NCBI RefSeq assembly: GCF_000014225.1
Contig: NC_008228.1
Coordinates: 3,286,001-3,350,000 of the forward strand
Direction: 5' to 3'
Origin: Paraglaciecola sp. T6c
GTDB lineage: Bacteria > Pseudomonadota > Gammaproteobacteria > Enterobacterales > Alteromonadaceae
DNA: 64,000 bases
In this document: in pieces, positions 25,551-34,723 of the stretch
Layout: the number at the start of each line of letters is the position of its first letter
Numbering within the stretch: the first letter of the stretch is position 1
Position numbers and translations under genes: made by a program
Notes under the pieces: model-generated
The model's database searches: none
What the model was told of the DNA's origin: nothing
What the model saw: the letters and a program-made list of their open reading frames with translations, nothing else

Positions 25551-26443
25551 GATGTTTGCCCGTCCTGCTCTTTAGGAACGTAGCTCGTTGCAGGCACTTG
25601 CTCTTGAAACGTTTCAGCGATTTGCTGACGAGTGGTAAACCACACCCCAGGTTTCTCGCTCACGTACTTCAAAAATGCGTCAAGTGCGCCAATGCGCCCA
25701 GGGCGACCTATGATGCGCAAATGCAACCCTAAGCTCATCATTCTAGGCTGCTCTGCGCCTTCTTCGTACAGTACATCAAAGGTATCAATGGCGTATTTCA
25801 ACCAGGCGTCCGGTGTTAATGACGGAGCAACCCACATCTTCATATCATTTGAATCTAGGGCGTACGGCACTATCACCATGGGTTCATTTGTACCTTGCAC
25901 TGCATCCCAAAATGGCGCGTCGGCGCTGTAATCATCCATGTGATACAAGAAGCCTTCCTCTTGCAGCAAACGACGGGTATTTTCGGTGAGCAAGTAACGC
26001 GACAACCAACCTAGAGGCCGCTTACCAGTGGTTTTTTCAATGCTGGTGACTGCGTCTTTTATAAACTGACGCTCTTCGTTTTCGTCCATGCGAAATTGAA
26101 ACACCCAGCGATAACCGTGTGAGCAAGTTTCATCATTTCGACGACGAATTGCCTCTGCGATTTGCGGCGCTCGCTCTAGGCTTAGGGCTGCGGCTGTCCA
26201 TGTGGCAGGCATCTGGTATTTATCGAGCAGTTTGATGATGCGCGGTGCACCTTCATTAATACCGTATTGATAATTCGATTCGTTACCGTAATTGCGCATG
26301 GGCTTTTTGAGGTGAACTTGTAATTCGTCCACCGGCTCCATGCCTTTATCGCCTTCTTTGACACTGTACTCAGAGCCTTCTTCAACATTCACCACGATAG
26401 ACATGGCAAGTCGTTTGTCTTTTGGCCATTTAAAATCTGACAT
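25547..26443 (-). CDS. PuuE-type polysaccharide-deacetylase-fold hydrolase
   Basis: ATG 26443 gives 298 residues; the longer frame starts at TTG. The product belongs to the NodB-homology superfamily but to its allantoinase (PuuE)/cyclic-imide-hydrolase branch: MSIVVNVEEGSE replaces the metal-binding Asp-Asp motif, CSHGYRW retains one histidine motif and LHLRIIGRPGR the late one. Known members of this branch open cyclic ureides or imides instead of deacetylating sugars. It is coupled to a CoA-ester lyase and lies in the CoA operon, which supports ring opening of a cyclic amide. Two further paralogues are at 41.3-43.3 kb. Confidence 0.82.
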   Translation of the reverse strand: MSDFKWPKDKRLAMSIVVNVEEGSEYSVKEGDKGMEPVDELQVHLKKPMRNYGNESNYQYGINEGAPRIIKLLDKYQMPATWTAAALSLERAPQIAEAIRRRNDETCSHGYRWVFQFRMDENEERQFIKDAVTSIEKTTGKRPLGWLSRYLLTENTRRLLQEEGFLYHMDDYSADAPFWDAVQGTNEPMVIVPYALDSNDMKMWVAPSLTPDAWLKYAIDTFDVLYEEGAEQPRMMSLGLHLRIIGRPGRIGALDAFLKYVSEKPGVWFTTRQQIAETFQEQVPATSYVPKEQDGQTS

Positions 26444-26520
26444 CAAATTGCTCTCTTATTTTTTTAACTTTTTTTCAGCGCGTTTATGGACGTGCATCGT
26501 CTTTCTATGCACGTTTATCG

Positions 26521-27363
26521 CTAGTGATACTCTTCACCGCCGGACACGTTCATGCACTCACCCGTGATGTAACTGGCTTGATCTGAACATAAGAAAGCGC
26601 ATGCTTTGGCGGTGTCTTCTTGCAAGCCTGGTCGGCCCAGAGGAATGCGGTCTCGCATGTCTTGCATATACTGTTCATGGCCTTTGCCAGTCACCTCTGA
26701 GAAATGTGCGTTCTGCCACGCGCCCAAGCCCGTAGTCACGTGATTTGGGCAAATTTCATTGACGTTTATTTTGTGGCTGCCAAGCTCAATAGCCGCTACG
26801 CGAGTCAAACCGTTCATGCCATGTTTTGAGGTGGTGTAAGCGGAAGCATGGCCGAATGCTGATTTAGATGCTTGGGAGCCAATATTAATAATTTTGCCAC
26901 CCTTGCCCTGCTTAACCATTTGTTCAGCAGCGTATTTAATGCCAAGGAAGGTGCCACGCAGGTTAACGCCAAGTACGGCGTCCCATTCATCCACTTGCAT
27001 GTCTAAAATGGATTTCATCAAGTAACCGATGCCGGCATTGTTTACCCAAATATCGACAGATCCGTAGGTATCTACTGCGAATTTCACTGCCGCTTGCACG
27101 TCTTTTTCATCCAGTACATTGCACACAAACGCGCTGGCTTCGCCGCCCGCTTGCTTTATGTCTGCAACGATTTGGTTCATTTCACCGCTGTGACCGATAG
27201 CGTTATCAGGGGTGTGTTCACTAACAGATTTACCGATGTCAGTGAGCACCACTTTGCAGCCCTCTGACGCTAGGCGTTTTGCCATGGCTTCACCTAGTCC
27301 AGCTTGGCGACCCGCGCCGGTAATGACGGCGACTTTGCCTTGTAATTCAGGGTATTGAGACAT
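26521..27363 (-). CDS. Short-chain dehydrogenase/reductase
   Basis: The 280-residue Rossmann protein has VITGAGRQAGLGEAMA (a one-residue-longer version of TGxxxGxG), NNAGIG, a serine in INIGSQASKSAF, and the catalytic YTTSK. It should oxidise or reduce a hydroxyl/keto group with NAD(P). AGG seven bases upstream supports the start. It is eight bases after the EthD-like gene, so it is second in the operon. Substrate unknown. Confidence 0.9.
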   Translation of the reverse strand: MSQYPELQGKVAVITGAGRQAGLGEAMAKRLASEGCKVVLTDIGKSVSEHTPDNAIGHSGEMNQIVADIKQAGGEASAFVCNVLDEKDVQAAVKFAVDTYGSVDIWVNNAGIGYLMKSILDMQVDEWDAVLGVNLRGTFLGIKYAAEQMVKQGKGGKIINIGSQASKSAFGHASAYTTSKHGMNGLTRVAAIELGSHKINVNEICPNHVTTGLGAWQNAHFSEVTGKGHEQYMQDMRDRIPLGRPGLQEDTAKACAFLCSDQASYITGECMNVSGGEEYH

Positions 27364-27371
27364 AGCGTTAC

Positions 27372-27680
27372 CTACAGTTTTGAGGTCATGATAAAAGTAG
27401 GGTTATCAGCGAATTGCTGAAATTCCGCGGCGACTTTTTGCATAGTCTGCGTGGCGACATCTTGACCGAATTGGTCCATGTCATTGACTTTGAGAATTTC
27501 GATATATTGATAAGGCGGCGTTGCCTCACTCATCAACACACCTTCTGCCTTTAGCACTTCAAATGAATCGACCGATGCAAGACCGCCTGCGGTAGGAATA
27601 TCCGTTTTTGTGGCCCATTGACGATAAACACTTTCATCAACGCCGGCTTGTAGATTGAATAATACGACTATGGTGGTCAT
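27372..27680 (-). CDS. EthD-family protein, first gene of the CoA operon
   Basis: ATG 27680 has GAGG seven bases upstream and yields 102 residues; an in-frame start at 27692 lacks a site. The product is a dimeric alpha-beta-barrel protein (TTIVVLFNLQAGVDESVYRQ, then a central strand and a C-terminal helix) of the EthD/stress-barrel type. It heads the nine-gene transcript ending at the CpcT/CpeT-like gene. The TTTGTACGGACAAA operator lies 22 bases before its start. An isomerase or accessory oxygenase role is possible, not shown. Confidence 0.75.
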   Translation of the reverse strand: MTTIVVLFNLQAGVDESVYRQWATKTDIPTAGGLASVDSFEVLKAEGVLMSEATPPYQYIEILKVNDMDQFGQDVATQTMQKVAAEFQQFADNPTFIMTSKL

Positions 27681-27701
27681 TGGCTGCCTCAAGCAAAATA
27701 A

Positions 27702-27715
27702 TTTGTACGGACAAA
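27702..27715. promoter_or_regulatory. Shared operator TTTGTNCGNACAAA, copy 4
   Basis: TTTGTACGGACAAA is identical to the copy at 734-747, 27 kb away. It lies just upstream of the first gene of the CoA operon. A weak FNR-like sequence (TTGACAAAAGGCAA, 27770-27783) is about 68 bases farther upstream. Confidence 0.6.
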
Positions 27716-27914
27716 TTTAGAGGGCACCACAAGACAAGTCAATCATTGCTGAAATTAGCTTTTAAGAAATTGACAAAAGGCAATTGGCGATTGATTGCTG
27801 CGTATAAGAGGCATTGCGTCAAACATGGGAAATGAGCAAATAGACTGCCATCTCATCCTGGGCAAGGTTGCTACTTACTTTGACAGCTAGCTATTGGCGA
27901 GAAGCGGACTTTGT

Positions 27915-27970
27915 GGATTTGCGGATTTGCGGATTTGCGGATTTGCGGATTTGCGGATTTGCGGATTTGC
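27915..27970. repeat. Seven exact tandem copies of GGATTTGC
   Basis: The 8-bp unit GGATTTGC is repeated seven times without interruption in the gap between the CoA operon and the YoeB remnant. It is intergenic, about 200 bases upstream of the EthD operator, and a candidate slippage (copy-number-variable) locus. Confidence 0.95.
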
Positions 27971-28006
27971 GAATAAATCATCCCCGCAGGTTAACAAGCT
28001 AACGAC

Positions 28007-28195
28007 TCAATAGTGGTAACGACTTGAGATTATTGTTAAGTGCGAGTCAATAACGGCATAGATTAGACGACTAGTTTCATCAATTCTTCGTGACCAAAAA
28101 TCGGATAAGTTTTCCTTTAAAGGCTCGGGTTTACCAATCCCATCAAACGCATCTCGCTTAGTCGCAATGAACTCTCTTTTTACTATCTTCGCCAC
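28007..28195 (-). pseudogene. YoeB toxin remnant, N-terminus missing
   Basis: The last 52 residues match the C-terminal two thirds of YoeB mRNA interferases: DGIGKPEPLKENLSDFWSRR, then RLIYAV and a final RYHY, so the active-site Glu, Arg and His-Tyr are kept. The normal 84-residue protein begins about 30 residues earlier; here an in-frame stop precedes the segment, two residues are missing before EFIATKRD, and only a GTG could start it. No YefM antitoxin is recognisable upstream. It is most likely a dead toxin fragment. Confidence 0.75.
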
Positions 28196-28567
28196 TTCCC
28201 CTAAAACTTAGATATTGAGCTAACAACAATTGGCTAAATAACTAAACGGTAACCTAGTGTTTTAGTCATTTGGAGCATGCTTATCATGGTCAAATTTGCA
28301 GGATATTTATACGCATAAGATTAAAAAATTAGACTGTAAAGAGGTAACTCTTTTAAGAAAAAATATTTATATTTGTGCATAACGTCCTTGTAACCAAAAC
28401 ACGCTTTATCAAGAATCCCATATGTAACTTCTCGATTTAATTTTTATTGTCACCAATATTTAGTGCGACTTGCTCTTTCCTATTAAAATCTACAAGTAAA
28501 ATATTTTCCATATATAGTTTGATAACTTATCGAGTATTGCAAAATCGAGGGGATCACCTGATAACAA
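28196..28567. other. AT-rich intergenic region
   Basis: These 372 bases contain no recognisable antitoxin, gene, palindrome or terminator. The region is noticeably AT-rich. Confidence 0.5.
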
Positions 28568-29020
28568 CTAAGCGTAAGTATCCACACTTTTGCTGAACGC
28601 GGGATTCATGGCCTTACCCTGCAATTTTTGTAAGTCAGCCAGCACATCACGGAAATTTTCCGTCGATTGGCCGGTGCTTTCTCGATAGGAAATTCTATTT
28701 TGGTAATAATCGATGAAGTTTATTTTTTCATCCTGCACGGCTTGCATCTGCGCCTTGGTGTTCGATGTGAGATCAATACCATCCGCGGGCAGTACAACGT
28801 AGCCAAGCGGAACGACCCCCGCTTTTACCAATTGATTATATTCTCGGCGTGACATGTTGGTGAAATCGTACTCGTCGCCAGAGTCTTGCTCGCTTGTAGT
28901 GTGAAGTGCTGGGGCGAGTTGCGCCGCTTTATTGCCATTGCTCGGCAATTCATTGCCCGAGGTGCTAAGACGTGTATTCTCGCTAAGTGCCGCTAACACT
29001 GAATTTGATTGAACTTGCAT
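28568..29020 (-). CDS. Hypothetical soluble protein
   Basis: The 150-residue product has no signal peptide or membrane segment. The N-terminal 50 residues are rich in Ser/Asn/Ala and probably disordered. The rest contains YDFTNMSRREYNQLVKAG and a C-terminal helical segment (YYQNRISYREST to LQKLQGKAM). GGGGAG five bases before the ATG supports the start. I do not recognise the family. It is isolated, between the YoeB remnant and the divergent acyltransferase gene. Confidence 0.7.
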   Translation of the reverse strand: MQVQSNSVLAALSENTRLSTSGNELPSNGNKAAQLAPALHTTSEQDSGDEYDFTNMSRREYNQLVKAGVVPLGYVVLPADGIDLTSNTKAQMQAVQDEKINFIDYYQNRISYRESTGQSTENFRDVLADLQKLQGKAMNPAFSKSVDTYA

Positions 29021-29263
29021 TGTGACTCCCCTAGTAGTTTACGGTGATTTTCCACGCTTATATTTATGACATAGCAAGGGGTATTCCAGCGGCGCGATAA
29101 GGGTGTTTTTTCGTGCGATTTTACTTGATGTTTAGATTTGGCATGCTAATTCAGCACAAGAAGAAAAATAATCATTGCTATGTGTGCCTATAAAAACGCA
29201 TTTTTGTTATATTCCCTAGATTGTGCACTGTAATTTAAATTTTTTCGGATGGCGTATTAATTC

Positions 29264-30163
29264 ATGTCAAAATCTCTTCTACATCCAAGACACTGGGCGA
29301 GCTGGTTTGCAGTACTTATTCTTAGGATCATTGCCTTACTTCCCTTTAAAGTAAAAATGTTAGCTGGCACTGCATTTGGCAAAATTGGCTATCGATTTTT
29401 CAAACATCGTCGTCATATCACCACCACTAATATTGCACTGTGTTTTCCTGAAAAATCTGAAGCGGAACAAGAACAACTGGTCAAAGATATTTTTGTGGCC
29501 AATGGCATTGGCTTTTTTGAAATTGCATGGGCTTGGTGGGCTAAACCTGAGTCATTACGTAAACGTTTTAGCGTACAAGGCTTAGAGGTATTAAAAGCTG
29601 CGACGACCAACAATCAAGGCGTATTGCTGATAGGCGGTCATTATACCCATTTAGATTTAGCGGGAATGATGGTCAACTTAGTGGCGGATATGGACGTTAT
29701 CTATCGTAAAAATAATGATCCAGTTTTTGAATACGTGATCACCGAAGGCAGAAAACGTGTCTTTAAAAACGTATTTGAACGCTCTGATATGCGCGCCATC
29801 ATTCGCTCCCTGCGCGAGGGTCGCGTAGTCTGGTTCTCACCGGATCAAGATCACGGTATCAAGAACTCTGTATTCGCGCCGTTTTTTGGTATACCCGCTA
29901 CAACTGTCACATCAGCCAGTAAATTAATGCGCTTAGGCAAGGCCAAACCGGTCTTCGTCGCCCATAAACGCGACCTTGAAACCAATCAATATAAAATCAC
30001 CTTTGCTATTCCAGAAGCTGAATTTCCAAGTGGTGATGATGTGCAAGACGCCACCATTATCAACCAAATGATTGAAAGCGCGATCCGTGAGCAACCTGAT
30101 CAATACATGTGGGTACATCGCCGCTTTAAAACTCGCCCACCAGGGGTGCCTTCTGTGTATTGA
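29264..30163 (+). CDS. lpxL: Lipid A late acyltransferase (LpxL/HtrB family)
   Basis: The 299-residue protein has an N-terminal membrane anchor (about 11-30) and the lysophospholipid-acyltransferase fold with HYTHLD (His 126, Asp 131), WFSPDQDHG and the C-terminal MWVHRRFKTRPPG typical of LpxL. It should transfer a fatty acyl chain from acyl-ACP to Kdo2-lipid IVA at the inner membrane. Length agrees with the family (about 300). LpxM or LpxP are alternatives inside the family. Confidence 0.85.
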   Translation: MSKSLLHPRHWASWFAVLILRIIALLPFKVKMLAGTAFGKIGYRFFKHRRHITTTNIALCFPEKSEAEQEQLVKDIFVANGIGFFEIAWAWWAKPESLRKRFSVQGLEVLKAATTNNQGVLLIGGHYTHLDLAGMMVNLVADMDVIYRKNNDPVFEYVITEGRKRVFKNVFERSDMRAIIRSLREGRVVWFSPDQDHGIKNSVFAPFFGIPATTVTSASKLMRLGKAKPVFVAHKRDLETNQYKITFAIPEAEFPSGDDVQDATIINQMIESAIREQPDQYMWVHRRFKTRPPGVPSVY

Positions 30164-30197
30164 TTTGTAGCTATAACTTTTCACCATTCATCTTTAA

Positions 30198-30224
30198 TTC
30201 AGCAGCCCACTTGGGGCTGCTGAA
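30198..30224. terminator. Hairpin after the LpxL gene
   Basis: TTCAGCAGCCC and GGGCTGCTGAA form a perfect 11-bp stem. No long T run follows, so it may be a weak terminator or an mRNA end. Confidence 0.5.
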
Positions 30225-30947
30225 GATATTCAAACTGAAAGTGAACAGTCTATTCAGCGCGACAAAATCAAAGAGGAGTTGCTGATAATGAAACGTAATG
30301 AGAGTTTTCATTATTTTGGTAGCCATAATTTTGTTGAGTGTATCGGTCTACGCCCAAAACGAATTATACGTAAACAGGTATCTAAACAGTTAGCACCAAC
30401 CGATGAACTTACATATATATCAAACAGACGTGACACTTATGCCCTCTTAGGGCAATGCTTTAAAGCCGCAAAGTAAAACGACAAGCCGTTTTCGATGATT
30501 TATTCTAAAGCTGAACACTTTACATTAGTTAACCACAGCTTAGGCCATGAAATCAGCGATAAAGTACCTATAGAGTTAGGGCGATAATGATGTGCAAAAC
30601 AGACACAATAGGACGCGTAAGCTGCGACGTATTTATAATATTTTACTCAGCAGTCAGAAAAGCAAGGTAATCTAAATAGCGCACTGTTTAATTGATACTA
30701 TTACGCAATACGTCTCGCCAAAGCTTCAGTGAACTTGCATTAAACGAGTAGTGCGGGATAAATACTTTTAATTATCGGACTAAATGGGGTGCTTTAACTC
30801 ATTTTGAAAATCAATGCGCATATAATAAAAATAAATTGCCGTGGGCATACTGGAGTTAATAGAAATCATAATGCAGGTATCCGAAGCTTCAGCGTAAAAT
30901 GTTGTCTCAAAAGATCGTTGCCTTGTGATAGTGATACCCGCTGATAC
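30225..30947. other. Non-coding stretch with a degenerate gene
   Basis: About 720 bases without an intact gene separate LpxL and the sulfatase. Short open frames are interrupted by stops. One segment (30477-30587) still encodes a piece of a GGDEF domain, so the stretch is probably a decayed diguanylate cyclase gene. Confidence 0.5.
30477..30587 (+). pseudogene. GGDEF-domain fragment
   Basis: An open frame of about 37 codons ends EHFTLVNHSLGHEISDKVPI plus five residues and a stop. It resembles the 'DHFKxxNDxxGHxxGDxVL' strand-helix of GGDEF domains (compare DHFKKVNDEYGHDIGDKVL at 8938-9957). Stops on both sides and the absence of GGDEF/GGEEF show it is a relic. Confidence 0.45.
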
Positions 30948-33122
30948 TTATTCCAAATGTCTGCGTAGCAATATGATAAAAAGAATAGAAAATAACATAA
31001 CATAGTGCACGCTTCCCGCGGCACTTGAGGTGGCTTGAACGTTATCCGTGCTAGATTTAACCGGTGAAACATTCAATGTAATGGCTTGCGAAACCTGCTG
31101 ATGAAGGTCATCAGCAGTAAACAATAATGTGATTGACGTATCTGAGTAATCCGGTGGAATGTTTACCTGAAATTCGCCCACCGTTGGCGGTTGACCTAAG
31201 GAGTTCGAGAGTAAATTGTCGCTTGAGACACTCATATGAATAAAATCTTTATTGAGATCGATGGCTTCAATGTTAAAACTAGCCGTACTTCCTTTTTCAA
31301 TGCTCTGCGTAACTTGAGAGATGGTTAAACTAGGAGCAACTTGGGTTGGATTAATACGCACCCCAATTTGCTTCCTAATCGTTTTATCTTGATCCTTAAC
31401 AATAAACGCTAAACCCACATACTCTGCCTGAGTCACCTCTGGCGCTACGAAGCTTATGCTATTTCCATCCGCAGCTAACGTAACTGCTGGACCCATAAAT
31501 TGTTTATAGGCGACTGACGCGTTATTACTATGGTGACTTAATTGATATACGAATTTTGCCGTATCCCCCCCATCAATGACGTGCTGATCAGTTTTAATTT
31601 GAAAGTGAATGTCAGAATAAATTTTTTCTTCCGGTAATTGATAGCTTTCCTTTTCTACTCCGATGGTATTGTAATTAAAAGTACCATCGCGATAACCAGT
31701 ATTAACGATCGGAATTACCGCTTCACTTTCTAGTAAATACGCCTCTAGAAGTGCGTCAAGTTCACTTACTTTGTGAATCTGAGTGTTAGCTAAATTAGTA
31801 GACTCAGAGGGATCAAGATTAAGATTATAAAGTTTATAAAGATGGGTCCCAGATTTACCGTAATGAAACGTACGGATCAATTTCCAACCATCTAAGGTAA
31901 CAGTGGCCGAGGGTGGGAGCCAATCTGGCACTTTTGGCTCAGCCGGATAATAAGTAAAAATAGCACGCGTCTCTAAGGTACCACCTTGTAAAACTGGCCG
32001 AATATCTCGACCATCAACAATATGAGTTGATGGCCACGACAAGTTAACTCCATTGAGTAACGTAGGAAAGAAATCTGCCGTTTGAATAGGTGTATTACTC
32101 AACGTATTCGGCTGTGTAAGACCCGGCCAAATAACCGCCGTAGGCACTTTTAAGCCTCCTTCATATTCAGTGGCCTTACCTCCTTTCAGAGGAAAGTTAC
32201 TCGTTGCATGTGTGTTTCCTACAACAGTATACATATTGCCACCATTGTCTGAGGTGAAAATAATAATGGTATTTTTTTCTACTTTCGCTTCTACCAAGGC
32301 TTGCCACAAGACACCAATAGCGTCATCGAATTGCTTCACCATCGCCGCATAAGTGGCATTACGTTGACTATGAAATCCAGAGCGCTTATTGATAAAATAA
32401 TCGATCTCGTCAGCGTCTGCATTAAATGGAGCATGAACCGAAAAGGCCCAAAAATTTAAAAAGAAGGGGCCATCATCTTTCACACTAAATATCCATTTTT
32501 TTGCCTCTTTGGCGAGTCGAATATCGATATGTTCACCCGCAATTTGTGGCTGAATATCGGGCGCGAATGACCAAGGAGCAAGATACCCGCCGGTGGGGCC
32601 GGCTCCTTGAAAATTAGGTATATCTATATCAAAACCGTGCTCCGAAGGACTATAAGGGTGCGCCCCAAGATGCCATTTACCGAAGTGTGCTGTGTGATAG
32701 CCGTTGGCCTTTGCTATAGAAGATAGAGTAGGTAATGCTGTGTCAAGACGTGTAACCGTTTGTGGCGCAATAGACTTTCTATTTGTAGCCGCGGAAGCTG
32801 GTAATGAAGGCATTAACCTCACGACAGGCAAATGATGACTTGGTGCAGTTGAGCCATGACGCGCCGGTGTTTGCCCGGTAAGTAGAGTAGCGCGAGTAGG
32901 AGAGCACAGTGGACTATTAGCGTAAGCCTGGCTGAAAATCATGCCTTTCGCCGCAAGTGCATTGATATTAGGTGTTTCTAAAAATTGACTCGGTTGAAAT
33001 ATAGTTGTGTCATTCCAACCAAGATCATCAGCCAGAATAATAACGATGTTTTTTGGTTGCTCATCTACTGCCTTGATATTGAAAGAGGTCATCAATATTA
33101 GACATGCAAAAAAACGAAGCAT
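30948..33122 (-). CDS. Exported type I sulfatase with C-terminal membrane tail
   Basis: ATG 33122 has AAGGA nine bases upstream and gives 724 residues with a signal peptide; the frame extends to 33197 without support. The sulfatase core has NIVIILADDLGWND (metal Asp pair 32-33) and PLCSPTRATLLTGQ, where Cys 73 in C-x-P-x-R would become formylglycine. The last third is a cadherin/Ig-like segment, then a C-terminal hydrophobic stretch ending RRHLE, like sortase/rhombosortase-type sorting tails. It would remove sulfate from polysaccharides or other esters at the cell surface. A formylglycine-generating enzyme must be elsewhere. Confidence 0.88.
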   Translation of the reverse strand: MLRFFACLILMTSFNIKAVDEQPKNIVIILADDLGWNDTTIFQPSQFLETPNINALAAKGMIFSQAYANSPLCSPTRATLLTGQTPARHGSTAPSHHLPVVRLMPSLPASAATNRKSIAPQTVTRLDTALPTLSSIAKANGYHTAHFGKWHLGAHPYSPSEHGFDIDIPNFQGAGPTGGYLAPWSFAPDIQPQIAGEHIDIRLAKEAKKWIFSVKDDGPFFLNFWAFSVHAPFNADADEIDYFINKRSGFHSQRNATYAAMVKQFDDAIGVLWQALVEAKVEKNTIIIFTSDNGGNMYTVVGNTHATSNFPLKGGKATEYEGGLKVPTAVIWPGLTQPNTLSNTPIQTADFFPTLLNGVNLSWPSTHIVDGRDIRPVLQGGTLETRAIFTYYPAEPKVPDWLPPSATVTLDGWKLIRTFHYGKSGTHLYKLYNLNLDPSESTNLANTQIHKVSELDALLEAYLLESEAVIPIVNTGYRDGTFNYNTIGVEKESYQLPEEKIYSDIHFQIKTDQHVIDGGDTAKFVYQLSHHSNNASVAYKQFMGPAVTLAADGNSISFVAPEVTQAEYVGLAFIVKDQDKTIRKQIGVRINPTQVAPSLTISQVTQSIEKGSTASFNIEAIDLNKDFIHMSVSSDNLLSNSLGQPPTVGEFQVNIPPDYSDTSITLLFTADDLHQQVSQAITLNVSPVKSSTDNVQATSSAAGSVHYVMLFSILFIILLRRHLE

Positions 33123-33804
33123 GTGATTAAGTCCTTCAAAATACGTCCAAGTTCTAAGAATATAAAGTCTTGGCAGCGATACAACGACATCAAGCAAATT
33201 TTATATTGATGTCCAGTTTGACGAGCACCTGAGTAGGTATATTAACAGGAGAAGCTACTACAGCAATTCTGCGACGTATCTCGATTTCAGCAGAACTCTT
33301 AAGATAACAACACCTTATTTGTTATTTTTGCATTATAAGGCTCTACAAAAAGAAAACCACACTAGTTGTCGAAAATAGGCACCATAATCGGCATAAAACT
33401 TTTGTTATTACTTCCACCTCCAACAAATCTAGTTCCACTAGCTATACACAGAAATGATGATGAAAGTCCGATTTAGATCTATTGTTTGAATGAAACAAAA
33501 AATGATAGGCGATCCTTATTTTTATGGATGATTCCGCTAAACCAAATCAGTTAGTCCAGCCCTATGGAACACGGTGTAAGTTAATAACGCCAGTACGATT
33601 AACAATAATAGATTGACGGTAACCACACCCAAAACGGTCAAGTTTGATTGATATTAAACTGTGCATGCTCCGATACTCGTGTTTCTTATTTAAACGCTTC
33701 ATCGGTGGCGACGTCCTCTTCTTGGTAAATATAAACTGCAACATTGATTAAACCGGCTGGATGCAATACTTTAGCGCGCATTCAATTTTGAAAAAGAGTT
33801 ACCC
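33123..33804. other. Intergenic region
   Basis: These 682 bases between the divergent sulfatase and EamA genes carry only short frames without ribosome sites or recognisable products. No repeat, terminator or RNA gene was seen. Confidence 0.5.
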
Positions 33805-34665
33805 GTGTTTTATTTAGTCGCCGTCACCGTTTTATGGGCATTTTCGTTTTCACTGATTGGTGAGTATTTAGCAGGTTCAGTGGATAGCTACTTTTCTGTT
33901 CTTACCCGGGTGTTACTGGCGTCTTTGGTGTTCTTACCCTTCCTAAAGCTTTCACTGCTGAGCGCCAAGCAGAAACTTGCTTTGGCCTTTTTAGGCGCGT
34001 TGCAACTGGGTATGATGTACATCTTTTTCTACCATTCGTTTCTTTATTTATCGGTACCAGAAGTCCTGCTGTTTACTATTTTCACCCCGCTTTACGTGAC
34101 TATGCTCAATGATGCCTTATTCAAGCGGTTCACCCCTTTTCATTTATTGTGCGCCCTAATCGCTACCTTTGGCGCAGCCGTCATTCGTTTTGAGGGCATT
34201 AGCGAGCACTTCTGGATGGGCTTTTTTATTGTACAAGGAGCTAACCTTTGCTTTGCGCTTGGTCAGGTGGGCTATCGAAAACTGGCCACTACCTTCCAAC
34301 CAGATATGGCTAATCACACTATATTCGCCTGGTTCTATCTTGGGGCATTGGCTGTCGCCTTACCTGCCTTTTTCATGTTCGGTAACACAAATCAGTTACC
34401 TCAAACGCTAAGCCAATGGGGCGTGCTGTTGTGGTTGGGCGTGATGGCTTCAGGAATGGGGTATTACTTTTGGAATCAAGGGGCGCTTAAGGTTTCAGCG
34501 GGCACCTTAGCCATAATGAATAATGCATTGATCCCCGCAGGTCTCGTTGTAAATCTACTGCTGTGGCAAAAAGACACCGACTTTAGCCGCCTTGCACTTG
34601 GCGGTTTGATTATTGCTATTGCACTTTGGTTATCGCAAAAGCGCAGTGATACAACCGCTGGGTAA
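33805..34665 (+). CDS. EamA/DMT-family inner-membrane transporter
   Basis: The start is GTG, preceded by AAGAG. The 286-residue protein has ten hydrophobic segments in two five-helix repeats (for example ALAFLGALQLGMMYIFFYHS and LLWLGVMASGMGYYFWNQG), the layout of drug/metabolite transporters of the EamA family. Members export amino acids, nucleosides or other metabolites. No neighbour suggests the substrate; the DUF6314 gene converges on it. Confidence 0.85.
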   Translation: MFYLVAVTVLWAFSFSLIGEYLAGSVDSYFSVLTRVLLASLVFLPFLKLSLLSAKQKLALAFLGALQLGMMYIFFYHSFLYLSVPEVLLFTIFTPLYVTMLNDALFKRFTPFHLLCALIATFGAAVIRFEGISEHFWMGFFIVQGANLCFALGQVGYRKLATTFQPDMANHTIFAWFYLGALAVALPAFFMFGNTNQLPQTLSQWGVLLWLGVMASGMGYYFWNQGALKVSAGTLAIMNNALIPAGLVVNLLLWQKDTDFSRLALGGLIIAIALWLSQKRSDTTAG

Positions 34666-34723
34666 GCTAGCTCGTAAGTATTTGTTAGCCTAAAAATGTG
34701 TTTTTAATTGAGCACAAAGCAAG

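Noticed and set aside
27915-27970. Possible CRISPR array
   Set aside because: The repeats are 8 bp with no spacers; it is a simple tandem repeat.
28007-28195. Functional toxin-antitoxin module
   Set aside because: The antitoxin is missing and the toxin lacks its N-terminal third.
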